Shown piece after piece: positions 34,830 to 43,547 of a stretch of 64,000 bases of DNA. This DNA comes from Chitinophaga deserti (GTDB taxonomy: Bacteria; Bacteroidota; Bacteroidia; Chitinophagales; Chitinophagaceae). The notes beneath the pieces were generated by a model. The model was given only the letters and a program-made list of their open reading frames with translations, made no database searches and was not told where the DNA came from. Each line of letters starts with the position of its first letter. The stretch's first letter is position 1. The stretch lies in assembly GCF_003149455.1 (NCBI RefSeq), contig NZ_QFFK01000001.1, forward strand, positions 749,935 through 813,934, in the 5' to 3' direction. Position numbers and translations under genes: made by a program.

Positions 34830-36410
34830 ATGGAGCATCAGTTTTTCGTTTTCATTATTCTCCTGATCTGTATTCAGCTGCTGGTAATGCTGTCCCGCAA
34901 GATACGTGTAGCCTACCCCATCGTGCTGCTGCTGGGCGGCCTGGCCCTTTGCGCCGTTCCCGGCATGCCTGCCGTGGCCATCAATCCCGAATACATCTTC
35001 CTCATCTTCCTCCCCCCATTATTATATGAAGCGGCCTGGTACACCTCCTGGAAAGACCTCTGGCGCTGGCGCCGTATCATCGGCTCGTTCGCTTTCATTA
35101 TGGTGATCGTCACCTCGCTCATAGTGGCATACGTCAGCAGTTCGCTCATCCCCGGCTTCTCCCTGGCGCTTGGCTTCCTCCTTGGCGGCATCGTATCGCC
35201 GCCGGATGCGGTGAGTGCCACATCTGTACTGAAGCATGTGAAAGTACCCAAGCGCCTCTCTGCCATAATTGAAGGGGAAAGCCTGCTGAACGACGCATCC
35301 AGTCTTATTGTATTCCGGTTTGCCCTGATAGCCGTGGAAACCGGGAGGTTCGTGTTCCAGGATGCAGCCATCAATTTTGTAGTGGTTATTGTAATGGGCA
35401 CGGCAATAGGCATTGGGGTAGCCGTAATATATTATTTCCTTCACCGCAAGCTGCCCACTTCGGCCAATATGGATACCGTGCTTACGCTAACGGCACCGTA
35501 TGTGATGTATATCACGGCCGAGATGTTCGAATATTCAGGCGTACTGGCAGTAGTAAGTGGCGGGCTGTTCCTCTCGTACCGCAGCCATCAGTTCCTCAAT
35601 GCCACCAGCAGGCTGCGCGGCTCCACCGTTTGGAGCACACTCGCCTTTGTGCTGAACGGCCTCGTTTTCCTGCTGATAGGGCTCGAGATGCCGGTGATAG
35701 TCCGCGAGCTGGGGAGTGTTTCCCTGCCCAGTGCCATTGGGTATGGCGTGCTCATCACGGTGCTGCTCATTATTACCCGGCTGGCCTGTACTTATTTCGC
35801 ATCCGCCTTTACCGTATTTATCAGCCGATTTATTACTACTGCCGATCCCAGTCCGGGATGGAAAGGCCCGCTTATTTTTGGATGGGCAGGCATGCGTGGG
35901 GTGGTATCGCTGGCAGCGGCATTATCTATCCCCCTTCACTTTCCACAACGCAATCTTATACTGTTCATCACCTTCACGGTGATATTACTGACATTGGTGG
36001 TGCAGGGGCTAACGCTTCCCTGGCTGGTCAAAAAACTGGATATGGAAGATGCCGACCATCCGGAGCCTGTGGAAGACCAGGATCACCAGGTGCGTAAAAC
36101 CCTGGCATCGCTCAGCATACGTTACCTCGATGAAACGTATCCCTCGGGGCTTGCTGCTAATGTTCCGCTGCAGCAGCTGCGGGCACGGTATGCTGCGGAA
36201 GAGGCGGCAGATGGCAATGTGACCGACGGCGACCATATACTTTACCGCAAAGCAGCATTGGAATTGCTGGAGCTGCAACGGAAGCATCTGCACGATCTCA
36301 ACGAAGCATCGTATAGTACCGACGAAGGGGTTATCCGTAAATACCTGGGGCTTATAGACCTGGAGGAAGAAAAGCTCCGGCTCAAATCAACCATTTCGGA
36401 AGCGGAGTAG
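34830..36410 (+). CDS. CPA1-family Na+(K+)/H+ antiporter
   Basis: This 526-residue inner-membrane antiporter has about twelve hydrophobic segments over residues 1-400. The ion-binding motif GGIVSPPDAVSATSVL is at about 123-138 and GESLLNDASSLIVFRFAL follows; both are diagnostic of the CPA1 branch (NhaP/YjcE-like). A conserved late segment is GWAGMRGVVSLAAALSIPL. The cytoplasmic tail of about 115 residues is helical and charged. A longer open frame from 34716 is rejected because the ATG at 34830 begins directly with the first helix. It probably exports sodium or potassium in exchange for protons. Confidence 0.92.
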   Translation: MEHQFFVFIILLICIQLLVMLSRKIRVAYPIVLLLGGLALCAVPGMPAVAINPEYIFLIFLPPLLYEAAWYTSWKDLWRWRRIIGSFAFIMVIVTSLIVAYVSSSLIPGFSLALGFLLGGIVSPPDAVSATSVLKHVKVPKRLSAIIEGESLLNDASSLIVFRFALIAVETGRFVFQDAAINFVVVIVMGTAIGIGVAVIYYFLHRKLPTSANMDTVLTLTAPYVMYITAEMFEYSGVLAVVSGGLFLSYRSHQFLNATSRLRGSTVWSTLAFVLNGLVFLLIGLEMPVIVRELGSVSLPSAIGYGVLITVLLIITRLACTYFASAFTVFISRFITTADPSPGWKGPLIFGWAGMRGVVSLAAALSIPLHFPQRNLILFITFTVILLTLVVQGLTLPWLVKKLDMEDADHPEPVEDQDHQVRKTLASLSIRYLDETYPSGLAANVPLQQLRARYAAEEAADGNVTDGDHILYRKAALELLELQRKHLHDLNEASYSTDEGVIRKYLGLIDLEEEKLRLKSTISEAE

Positions 36411-36567
36411 ACAAAGACATGTGCATATCTTGTCCGTAAAAAGGACCACCCCCTATTCCCCCCAACAGGTGCCGGGTGCATCTATATTTATAATCAACCG
36501 AAATTATTCACCTGCCACATCCCTGCGATTAATATGCGACCAGATTCCCCTTCATCGCCAAACGACT

Positions 36568-38331
36568 ATGATGAGAACCCCGGGTAGCCCGCTGGCCGGT
36601 AGGTATGCCGGTATCCTTTCCAAGGAGAACCTCCATATGCTCTTATGGCTGGAACGTAGTGGTATGTGTACGCGGGAAGAAGCGCTGGCAGGGAGTAATC
36701 AACCTTTCGACCTGGCATTAAGCGGGTTGGCGCACCTGGAAAAGATCCGGCTGTTGAAGGAAACCGCAGGCCTGCTTCGTATAACTGCCGACGGCAGCGA
36801 CCTCCTCACTTCCCTTGGCCTTGGCACCAAAAGCCTTCAGGCATACATACCGCCCAATGCACTCCCCCCACAAGAGCAACGATGGCTGGAAGCTATGGTA
36901 ATACAATACCGCGCCCATTACCACGCCGCTTACCTCCATACCCTGCAATGCATGAAATTCTGGAGCTGGATACGCCCTGCCGGTCCACGGCAAACCAGAC
37001 GCAGGCGGAAGCCTGTCCGTCACCTGGTATCACTCCTGCTGCACGACCTTCTTTTTCATCCCCTGCCTCCTTCATTTCATCCGGGCTACGTTACGCTAAA
37101 CGAAGACCCTTCCTTTATACGGATGTATGAATCTGTGCGCGACACAGATCCAGCACCAAGGCATTCTGTAGCGGAGTTCCTTCGGCTGAAAGACCTCTTC
37201 TTCCGCCACGAACGCTATAGTATGATGTACCTCCTGGAGGCCCGCCATTACGGTGCACCCCACTTCCGGCTTAACATGCGGAACATTTACCGCTACTTTC
37301 TGCTGGAAACCAGTCCGCACCGCCAGGCCGCACCAGTTCCTGAGGCACCTCCCAACGGAGCCAGGAGGCTTCCCGTCCTTTCTACGGACGCCGCACTGGA
37401 CTTACGCCAGATTCCTCAGGAATACTGGCCGCTGCAGATTCCCTGTGCTTCAAAGCATTTCTTCCGTGATGAAGCGCACGACCGTATCAGTCAGATCATC
37501 CACGCCCCGCCATTTACCATCCGCATCCACGATATTATCACCCACGAACCCATGATGCTGCTCCCGGCCAGTCTCCCGGAGCCATGTTGTTCCATTGAGG
37601 TGCAGCAATCTATTAAGCCAGCAGAAGCCGTGGAGAAAAATGCCTCATTCTCCTGCGGCACCAGGCAGGATATACATGGAGCAGAAACTATCAGCGAGCT
37701 GCCAGCGGATGTATACCACTGTACTTTCAGGGCAGAGTTGCGGCCGGAAGATCTCATCAGGCTTTCCGCCTCCTGGCCCCAGCTGACCACCCTTGCGGGT
37801 AAAGCTGCCTGCTGGCTCCATGGCTCCCAGCCGGCAGTTCCTCTCCGTCCAAATGAGCTGGTGAATCTGTTACTGACCCAGGTCATCCATTGCAGCTATA
37901 TCGGGGATACCGCCCAATGCTTTCTCCGCCGCGTTTGTCTCGATCTGATGCTTGCCGCTGCCACGCAAAGCAGAATGGCCGGCAGTAAAAGGTATGTACG
38001 TCTTAGCCGGAGCGACAAATCAGCCCTCCATGATATATTTACTAAAGCACGCCAGGATGTGGGGCTGCTTTCCGATACGCTGGAACTAACCGAGCAATAC
38101 CACATCAGCCGGCATAAATTCCAGAATGGCTTCCTGCAGGAATTCGGCATTTCACCCAAAGATTACCACCAGATGCTGGTGATGTACCATGCCTTTCACC
38201 TGCTGCACCGCAATAGAAAATCTATGCTCATAACCGCCATCCGCTGCGGATTCGAAACCCCATCGGAACTTCGCAGCGCCATTATCCGACACTTCGGACA
38301 CGATCCCTGCCATCTCACACAAATGCAATAA
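36568..38331 (+). CDS. Large AraC-like regulator with an N-terminal winged-helix-like region
   Basis: This 587-residue protein falls into three parts. Residues about 17-80 look like a winged helix (LSKENLHMLLWLERSGMCTREEAL, then LSGLAHLEKIRLLKET). A long arginine-, histidine- and proline-rich linker follows. A middle domain at about 330-400 has IPQEYWPLQIPCASKHFFRDEAHDRI split over several strands, a pattern I associate with Chitinophaga AraC-type N-domains. The C-terminus (about 490-585) reads as a degenerate double helix-turn-helix of AraC type (YHISRHKFQNGFLQEFGISP, then MLITAIRCGFETPSELRSAI). The start at 36568 follows a stretch with no gene-like content. The target is unknown; it has no obvious regulated neighbour. 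Confidence 0.7.
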   Translation: MMRTPGSPLAGRYAGILSKENLHMLLWLERSGMCTREEALAGSNQPFDLALSGLAHLEKIRLLKETAGLLRITADGSDLLTSLGLGTKSLQAYIPPNALPPQEQRWLEAMVIQYRAHYHAAYLHTLQCMKFWSWIRPAGPRQTRRRRKPVRHLVSLLLHDLLFHPLPPSFHPGYVTLNEDPSFIRMYESVRDTDPAPRHSVAEFLRLKDLFFRHERYSMMYLLEARHYGAPHFRLNMRNIYRYFLLETSPHRQAAPVPEAPPNGARRLPVLSTDAALDLRQIPQEYWPLQIPCASKHFFRDEAHDRISQIIHAPPFTIRIHDIITHEPMMLLPASLPEPCCSIEVQQSIKPAEAVEKNASFSCGTRQDIHGAETISELPADVYHCTFRAELRPEDLIRLSASWPQLTTLAGKAACWLHGSQPAVPLRPNELVNLLLTQVIHCSYIGDTAQCFLRRVCLDLMLAAATQSRMAGSKRYVRLSRSDKSALHDIFTKARQDVGLLSDTLELTEQYHISRHKFQNGFLQEFGISPKDYHQMLVMYHAFHLLHRNRKSMLITAIRCGFETPSELRSAIIRHFGHDPCHLTQMQ

Positions 38332-38389
38332 TGATTTTGGATTTTGATTAACAGTTGATCGGTTAATATTGCAACATTAATCCCTCAAT

Positions 38390-38914
38390 ATGATCAAAGC
38401 CATACTATACCTGACAATGATCTGCTTCATTACTTCCTGCAGCAGCGGGCCCCATACCTTCGATTCCTCCAAACCACTCGAAGGCCTGCCCATTGGGAAA
38501 AAGAAGAAAAAGAACAGGGTCTATCCCACTTATGCCTTCTCCAGCGCCATTAAGCGGTACACCAAAGAAAAAGGGCATTTCCCTTTCGATCTAACCTCCT
38601 TCGAATTTCATAGTGATTATACCCGGACCGGTATGCAAAGCATGCGGGAAGCCGGCTTCCATTACCTGTACATCTCATATCAATACCTCGATTCCATGGT
38701 CATCGATTTCGCGCATTCCCCCGTGTATGCCCCGAAGATCAATAATGAACATACCATCAGCGTAGACCTTACCGGCCAAATCACCTTTACAAAAAAAGAT
38801 TCCAGCATTGTGGAATACCGCAGGTTCGACCGGAAAGTAAAAGGTGGCCGGATCAATTATCAATATCAGCGCGATACTGCAGGTGATTACCGCAGGCAGC
38901 GTTATGGATACTGA
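38390..38914 (+). CDS. Hypothetical lipoprotein
   Basis: This 174-residue protein has lipobox CFITSC (Cys17) followed by SSGPHTFD, then a lysine cluster (GKKKKKNR) at about residues 36-43. The mature part is rich in tyrosine and ends QRYGY. I recognise no domain. It is preceded by a near-consensus TAATATTG at about 38363. It lies between the AraC-like gene and a YdeI-like gene in the same direction, with no clear link to either. Confidence 0.75.
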   Translation: MIKAILYLTMICFITSCSSGPHTFDSSKPLEGLPIGKKKKKNRVYPTYAFSSAIKRYTKEKGHFPFDLTSFEFHSDYTRTGMQSMREAGFHYLYISYQYLDSMVIDFAHSPVYAPKINNEHTISVDLTGQITFTKKDSSIVEYRRFDRKVKGGRINYQYQRDTAGDYRRQRYGY

Positions 38915-38937
38915 ACAGAATTGTCGAAATTTGGCAC

Positions 38938-39450
38938 ATGACCCGATTCACCGCCATCCTGAAGAAATTTGCCGATGCAGGCGACAAAACCGGCTGGACC
39001 TACCTTGAAATACCTGCGGCAGTTGCGGAAAAGATCAGGCCGGGAATGAAGCAGTCGTTCCGGGTAAAAGGCCTGCTGGACCAGCATCCTATTTCGCAAA
39101 CATCTTTACTTCCCGCCGGCGAAGGAGCTTTTATACTGCCCGTAAACGCCGTTATGCGTAAAGGGATCGGGAAAAAGCAGGGGGCTTCCGTACAGCTGCA
39201 ACTGGAAGTAGACCTCAAGCCATTCGAAATGAACGGGGATTTTATAGAATGCCTCGCAGATCTGCCCGGTGCACAGGAATTCTTCGAATCACTGGCACCC
39301 AGTCACCGGCGCTATTTCTCCAAATGGATAGATGATGCTAAAACCGAAGAAACGAAGGCACGCCGTATAGCCGCATCGCTCAATGCTCTGGAGCGGCATA
39401 TGGGGTATGGAGAAATGATACGGTCGCTCAAGGCAGACCGGGAAAAATAG
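38938..39450 (+). CDS. YdeI/OmpD-associated-type protein (DUF1905 plus Omdp)
   Basis: This 170-residue protein has two parts. The N-terminal 90 residues form a small barrel of the DUF1905 type (TGWTYLEIPAAVAEKI, then LLPAGEGAFILPVNAVMRK). The C-terminal helices (LAPSHRRYFSKWIDDAKTEE, then KARRIAASLNALERHM) match the YdeI/OmpD-associated domain, where the SxRKxYxxWIxxAKxxETxxRR pattern is the hallmark. The cellular role is poorly known; relatives have been linked to bacteriocin or peptide tolerance. It is a single gene 23 bases after the lipoprotein gene. Confidence 0.85.
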   Translation: MTRFTAILKKFADAGDKTGWTYLEIPAAVAEKIRPGMKQSFRVKGLLDQHPISQTSLLPAGEGAFILPVNAVMRKGIGKKQGASVQLQLEVDLKPFEMNGDFIECLADLPGAQEFFESLAPSHRRYFSKWIDDAKTEETKARRIAASLNALERHMGYGEMIRSLKADREK

Positions 39451-39500
39451 TCTTATATCTTTTAACTTTTCGTTAGAAACGGCTGAGATATCTTCAGGGT

Positions 39501-40226
39501 ATGATGCGTACCCTGTTCCTGTTCATTGTTTGCATTTGGCTCCTGGCACCGGCCGCCTCCCGGGCACAGCAGGTACAGGGCACCGTATACGGCCTCGATT
39601 CCTTACCACTTTCCGGCACCACCGTTGCCAACATCCGCAACAAAATGGCTACACTCACAGATGCCCTGGGCCGCTTCACTATTTCCGCAGAACAGGGCGA
39701 TACCCTGATCATTCAGGCCATGGGGCACCTGCTCTGGACCTCCACTGCGGCAAGTCTTCCCCAGCGCATTTACCTACGGCCCAGAATAGAACAGCTGGCG
39801 GGTGTGGAAGTAAAACAGCGGAAGCGGCAACTGGACTCGTTGGCAGACAGGGAGAATTTCAGGGCGGGGTTCGACTTCAGGCGGCCACATTTCAGAGAAG
39901 TGGTTATGATCTCCCCTGTGGGTATAGGGGTGAATATCCATAAATTGTACAAAGCGCTATCCTTTTCCTCCAATCGTTCCAAAAGCACATTCCGCCGAAG
40001 GCTCATAGAGCATGAGCGGGCACAATTCGTAAATGAGCGTTACAATGCGGAGCTGGTGGTCCGGCAAACGGGGCTTTCGGCCGACAGCCTGATCATGTTC
40101 ATGAACAGGTACCGCCCGACATATGAATTTGTGCTCAATGCCAGTGATTATGATTTTATCAGTTACATCAGGGAATGCTGCACCATGTTCCGCCGCGGCA
40201 TCAGTCTGCCGGCTTCCCCTCAATAA
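39501..40226 (+). CDS. Secreted carboxypeptidase-regulatory-like domain protein
   Basis: This 241-residue protein has a signal peptide at about residues 1-22 (ending SRAQ). A carboxypeptidase-regulatory-like domain at about 24-95 follows (VQGTVYGLDSLPLSGTTVAN, then TDALGRFTISAEQGDTLIIQ), the same domain that begins SusC proteins, but no plug or barrel follows. The C-terminal half is helical and basic (FRRRLIEHERAQFVNERYN) and of unknown function. Such stand-alone proteins are frequent in Bacteroidota. Its last 26 bases overlap the end of the convergent IPP isomerase gene. Confidence 0.85.
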   Translation: MMRTLFLFIVCIWLLAPAASRAQQVQGTVYGLDSLPLSGTTVANIRNKMATLTDALGRFTISAEQGDTLIIQAMGHLLWTSTAASLPQRIYLRPRIEQLAGVEVKQRKRQLDSLADRENFRAGFDFRRPHFREVVMISPVGIGVNIHKLYKALSFSSNRSKSTFRRRLIEHERAQFVNERYNAELVVRQTGLSADSLIMFMNRYRPTYEFVLNASDYDFISYIRECCTMFRRGISLPASPQ

Positions 40227-40731
40227 AAGCTGCGATCTGCGGGAAGGCGATATGGAACCAGTGGGTATACTGCTGTGGGGCGGTGGCGAGTTGGGAACGT
40301 ATATCGTTGAGGGATAGATAACGGTAGGCCTGTACTTCACCGGCATCGGGGTGTACCGGGCCATTGTATCTGCCCAGTAATACGTGATCAAACTCATTTT
40401 CGGTGAGTCCGTTATCGAGTTCTGCGCGGTAGGTAAAGCTAAAAACTTCTTCCAGCGGGCAATCGAAGCCCATTTCCTCAGCCAGGCGGCGGTGTGCGGC
40501 CACTGAGGTATCTTCTCCCGGCAGCTGGTGACTGCAGCAGGTATTGGTCCATAGTCCGCCGGAATGATATTTACCGGCAGCGCGCTGTTGCAGCAGCATC
40601 TGTCCTTCATCGTTTATTACGAATACGGAGAATGCGCGATGGAGGAGACCCTTTTGGTGAGCTTCCAGTTTTTCCATGGTGCCAACTGGTTCGTCTTTTT
40701 CATTGACGAGGATGACGGGGGGCAATGTCAT
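40201..40731 (-). CDS. idi: Isopentenyl-diphosphate delta-isomerase, type I
   Basis: Idi interconverts isopentenyl and dimethylallyl diphosphate in isoprenoid synthesis. The 176-residue protein starts MTLPPVILVNEKDEPVG, typical of the enzyme. It holds the catalytic cysteine in LWTNTCCSHQLPGE, the Nudix-like helix HRRLAEEMGF, and the catalytic glutamate in LTENEFDHVLLG. The ATG at 40731 is chosen; an open frame to 40806 adds sequence unlike the family. Its 3' end overlaps the convergent gene by 26 bases, with no terminator between. It is monocistronic here. Confidence 0.93.
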   Translation of the reverse strand: MTLPPVILVNEKDEPVGTMEKLEAHQKGLLHRAFSVFVINDEGQMLLQQRAAGKYHSGGLWTNTCCSHQLPGEDTSVAAHRRLAEEMGFDCPLEEVFSFTYRAELDNGLTENEFDHVLLGRYNGPVHPDAGEVQAYRYLSLNDIRSQLATAPQQYTHWFHIAFPQIAAFIEGKPAD

Positions 40732-41060
40732 GCTTATCGGAGATGATTTGGCTATAAAAATAGGGCAAGTTCCCGGCATTTTGACATCATTCTCCCATGA
40801 AAGCATGCAAAATATGATCCGGCTGCGGCCTACCGGCAGCGGAAGTACGATCAGGCATGCGAAAGCAGGTACCGGAAGGGCGGGTTATCTGGAAAGCAGG
40901 CCTGGCAGTGTACAGACAGGGCATGGCAATCCTGATACCGTATTTCGGGCAGGTGCAATCAGAGGTAATGTAGGGATTTGGTTCAGATGGGTGATATCCG
41001 GGGCTCAGTCGGATATATGTTTTTGCAGATGGAAAGTAGAAATCAGACGATAAGTAATGA
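40732..41060. other. Intergenic region between idi and the ECF sigma factor gene
   Basis: About 330 bases should hold the idi promoter and the sigma-factor terminator. I see no clear hairpin with a T run. An open frame on the plus strand has no gene-like features and is rejected. Confidence 0.35.
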
Positions 41061-41561
41061 TTAATAGCGGGCTACCTGGGCTTTCAACATTTTACGGGCG
41101 AAATGGATACGGCTTTTGATGGTTCCTAAGGGTTCTTCCAGAATTTCAGCAATCTCGAAATACTTAAATCCGTCGAGGTACAAAATGAAGGGTTTCTTGA
41201 AAATGACGGGCAGGTGGTGAACGGATGATTGGATGTCCTTGATCCTCAGGCCGCTTTCCGCCTGGTTGCCGATGATAACCTGCTGGGTGTTGAGTAAAAA
41301 ATCGTTTGTCGAGTTATCGAAGCAAACGTGTTGTTTAGATTTCCTTCTGTAATTGTTAATAAAAATGTTACGCATGATGGTGTAGAGCCACGCGCGTATG
41401 TTGGTGCCTGCCAGGTATTTCTCCTGGTTTGAAAGCGCCCTGAACATGGTTTCCTGATAAAGATCTTTGGCGGATTCGGCGTCCTTGGTCAACGTTATGG
41501 CGAAGGGCTTTAGGAAGTCAGCGTTGCTGAGCAATAGGGTGTTAAATTCAGCGGATGACAT
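41061..41561 (-). CDS. ECF-type RNA polymerase sigma factor
   Basis: This 166-residue protein has sigma region 2 at about residues 13-80 (SAKDLYQETMFRAL and IRAWLYTIMRNIFINNYRR) and region 4 at about 108-160 (YFEIAEILEEPLGTIKSR), the minimal ECF sigma plan. It directs RNA polymerase to a small set of genes in response to a signal. No anti-sigma gene is adjacent, which differs from the FecR-paired ECF systems common near SusCD in this phylum. It resembles the stand-alone group with an acidic or missing anti-sigma partner. Targets are unknown; it diverges from the surface-polysaccharide locus. Confidence 0.92.
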   Translation of the reverse strand: MSSAEFNTLLLSNADFLKPFAITLTKDAESAKDLYQETMFRALSNQEKYLAGTNIRAWLYTIMRNIFINNYRRKSKQHVCFDNSTNDFLLNTQQVIIGNQAESGLRIKDIQSSVHHLPVIFKKPFILYLDGFKYFEIAEILEEPLGTIKSRIHFARKMLKAQVARY

Positions 41562-41914
41562 ATTGTTTAATTTTTGTTAGACTAATTTAAACAAAATAAC
41601 ACGTTACTCCAAACAATTTCCTGGATTTTTTTTCGTTATCGGCACAGAAAAGCAGGCATTAACAATTTCATAATCAGCATTATGCAAAATATGGGACGTA
41701 TTTCTTCACACGATTATATTGGCTAACGGGGTAAATAACTGTTTAAAAGGAGGAGGGTAATATTAAGAATGAATATAAAAATATAGGAATATAACACAAA
41801 AAGTCCACGCTTCGACTGTAGTATATACGCAGAAGATTGGCAGAAGGTTTGTAGTTTTGCAAAAATATTTTCCAATAATTGAACCATTTTCCTTTATTGA
41901 CCGTATTGCCCCAA
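41562..41914. other. AT-rich intergenic region upstream of the polysaccharide locus
   Basis: This stretch is strongly AT-rich and carries no gene. A further TAnnTTTG core (TAGTTTTG) lies at 41852-41859 on the plus strand, without a well-spaced -33. A start there would give a leader of about 150 bases before the dehydrogenase. The minus strand must also carry the ECF sigma promoter. Confidence 0.4.
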
Positions 41915-41945
41915 AAACAACTCCGCCCCGCCTGATTTAAATTTG
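41915..41945 (+). promoter_or_regulatory. Promoter of the surface-polysaccharide locus
   Basis: A -33-like ATTG at 41915-41918 and a -7 TAAATTTG at 41938-41945 are spaced by 19 bases, as expected for Bacteroidota housekeeping promoters. The start site would be near 41952, about 72 bases before the first gene of the locus. Confidence 0.55.
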
Positions 41946-42023
41946 CGGAGCCGAAAGACAGTGGTTATAAATGCGGATACTGTTATTACTAATTACCAAT
42001 GACTTATCTTGCCTGCGAATAAA

Positions 42024-43328
42024 ATGAATCCGCGAATGGATCCGAACTACCATATAGCTATTATCGGCCTGGGTTATGTTGGCCTTCCGCTGGCGATCGA
42101 ATTCGCCAGGCACTATCCCGTGCTTGGTTTCGACATCGACCCGGACAGGATCGCAGAGCTTTCCCGTGCTGAGGATCATACCCGCGAAGCCAGTTTACCC
42201 GACCTCCGTACTGCCCTTTCTGATGCCACGGAATCCGCCAACTTGCGGGGTCTTCGGTTTTCCGGTAACCCGGCAGATCTTGCAGGCTGTAATGTATATA
42301 TTGTAACAGTACCCACCCCCATAGATGCGTATAAATCACCCGACCTCGGCCCCCTCAGCGCTGCATCCGCCATGTTGGGCAAAGTGCTCAAAAAGGGCGA
42401 TTACGTGATTTATGAATCCACCGTTTACCCCGGCTGCACGGAAGAAGTATGCGTCCCCATCCTGGAAGAGCACTCCGGCCTGCGCTTTAATATTGATTTC
42501 TTTTGCGGGTATTCCCCGGAAAGGATCAACCCGGGCGACAAAATCAATACTCTCACCCGTATTATCAAAGTTACTTCCGGTTCCACCCCGGAAGCTGCGG
42601 CTGCCATAGATGCCCTTTATCGTACCATTATTACTGCAGGTACCCATCCCGCCCCCAGCATCAAGGTGGCAGAAGCCGCCAAAGCTATTGAAAATGCCCA
42701 GCGGGATGTAAACATCAGCTTCGTCAATGAGCTGGCCCTGATCTTTGACCGGATCGGGATCGACACGCATGATGTGCTGGAAGCTGCCGGCACTAAGTGG
42801 AACTTCCTCAAATTCAGGCCTGGCCTCGTTGGCGGGCACTGCATTGGGGTAGACCCGTATTACCTGGCGCATAAAGCCCAGTTACTGGGGTATCACCCGC
42901 AGGTGATCCTTTCCGGGAGACGGGTAAACGACAATATGGGGATGTTCGTGGCCAATAAGGTGGTGAAACTGATGATCCGGAAAGGGATGAAGGTGAATGG
43001 GGCCAGGGCGCTTATATTAGGAGTTACGTTTAAAGAGAACTGTCCGGATATCAGGAACTCACGGGTGGGAGACATTTACAGGGAGCTGCTGCAATTCGGG
43101 ATGGAGGTCGATGTGTTTGATCCGCATGCCAGCCACAATGATGTCTTCCAGGAATTTGATATTCAGCTAAAGTCAGCCCCAACCGGGCAATACGACGCGA
43201 TAATCCTCGCCGTGGCCCACTTTAACTTTCTTGAACTTGACTACTCTGCCCTGCGAAACGGCAGCGATACGGTAGTATTTGATACTAAATCAGTACTTGA
43301 CAGGAGCCTGGTTGATGCTCGGTTATAG
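42024..43328 (+). CDS. Nucleotide-sugar dehydrogenase (UDP-HexNAc 6-dehydrogenase, TviB/WbpO-like)
   Basis: This 434-residue NAD-dependent enzyme oxidises the 6-OH of a nucleotide sugar to a uronic acid. It has the Rossmann start IIGLGYVGLPLAIEF, the central helix AEAAKAIENAQRDVNISF, the catalytic cysteine in GLVGGHCIGVDPYYL, and a C-terminal UDP-binding domain (ILGVTFKENCPDIRNSR). The details look more like the N-acetylated-sugar branch (TviB/WbpO, UDP-GlcNAc or UDP-GalNAc) than UDP-glucose dehydrogenase, but this is inference. It opens the polysaccharide locus behind its promoter and would provide an acidic sugar. The ATG at 42024 is chosen; 42036 is an alternative. Confidence 0.9.
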   Translation: MNPRMDPNYHIAIIGLGYVGLPLAIEFARHYPVLGFDIDPDRIAELSRAEDHTREASLPDLRTALSDATESANLRGLRFSGNPADLAGCNVYIVTVPTPIDAYKSPDLGPLSAASAMLGKVLKKGDYVIYESTVYPGCTEEVCVPILEEHSGLRFNIDFFCGYSPERINPGDKINTLTRIIKVTSGSTPEAAAAIDALYRTIITAGTHPAPSIKVAEAAKAIENAQRDVNISFVNELALIFDRIGIDTHDVLEAAGTKWNFLKFRPGLVGGHCIGVDPYYLAHKAQLLGYHPQVILSGRRVNDNMGMFVANKVVKLMIRKGMKVNGARALILGVTFKENCPDIRNSRVGDIYRELLQFGMEVDVFDPHASHNDVFQEFDIQLKSAPTGQYDAIILAVAHFNFLELDYSALRNGSDTVVFDTKSVLDRSLVDARL

Positions 43329-43455
43329 CAGCCTCTATTCCCATTGCCAGAATTAGCGGTGAAGATAAACCGGGGGAATTGTAATTTCGCCCGGGAAGCG
43401 CTGGCAAGCAAGAGCATTGTTTATCAATCCCGTAACATTTATATGTTATTTTTAA

Positions 43456-43463
43456 TAAATTTG
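43456..43463 (+). promoter_or_regulatory. Bacteroidota -7 promoter element upstream of the export gene
   Basis: TAAATTTG matches TAnnTTTG, 84 bases before the ATG of the SLBB export protein. The 219-base gap after the dehydrogenase gene, with this core inside, suggests a second transcript start for the export and assembly genes. The -33 is weak. Confidence 0.45.
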
Positions 43464-43547
43464 CCGATCAATTTCTGTAAACCCCCTATTGGCAAGGAGT
43501 TTGCAAAGGATTCGCAAAATTTCGAGAAGTTTTTATCTGAAAATTAC

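Noticed and set aside
40676..41053. Open frame of 125 codons between idi and the sigma factor gene
   Set aside because: It starts inside idi on the other strand, has no hydrophobic or catalytic pattern, and its composition is mixed without a visible promoter.
41061..41561. ECF sigma factor as part of a SusCD/FecR signalling set
   Set aside because: No FecR-type anti-sigma gene and no SusCD gene is adjacent; the nearest pair ends 7 kb away beyond unrelated genes.
43329..43547. JUMPstart/ops-like antitermination element before the export gene
   Set aside because: The sequence does not match the ops core closely, and no NusG/RfaH/UpxY-type protein is in the window. Only a -7 promoter core is retained.
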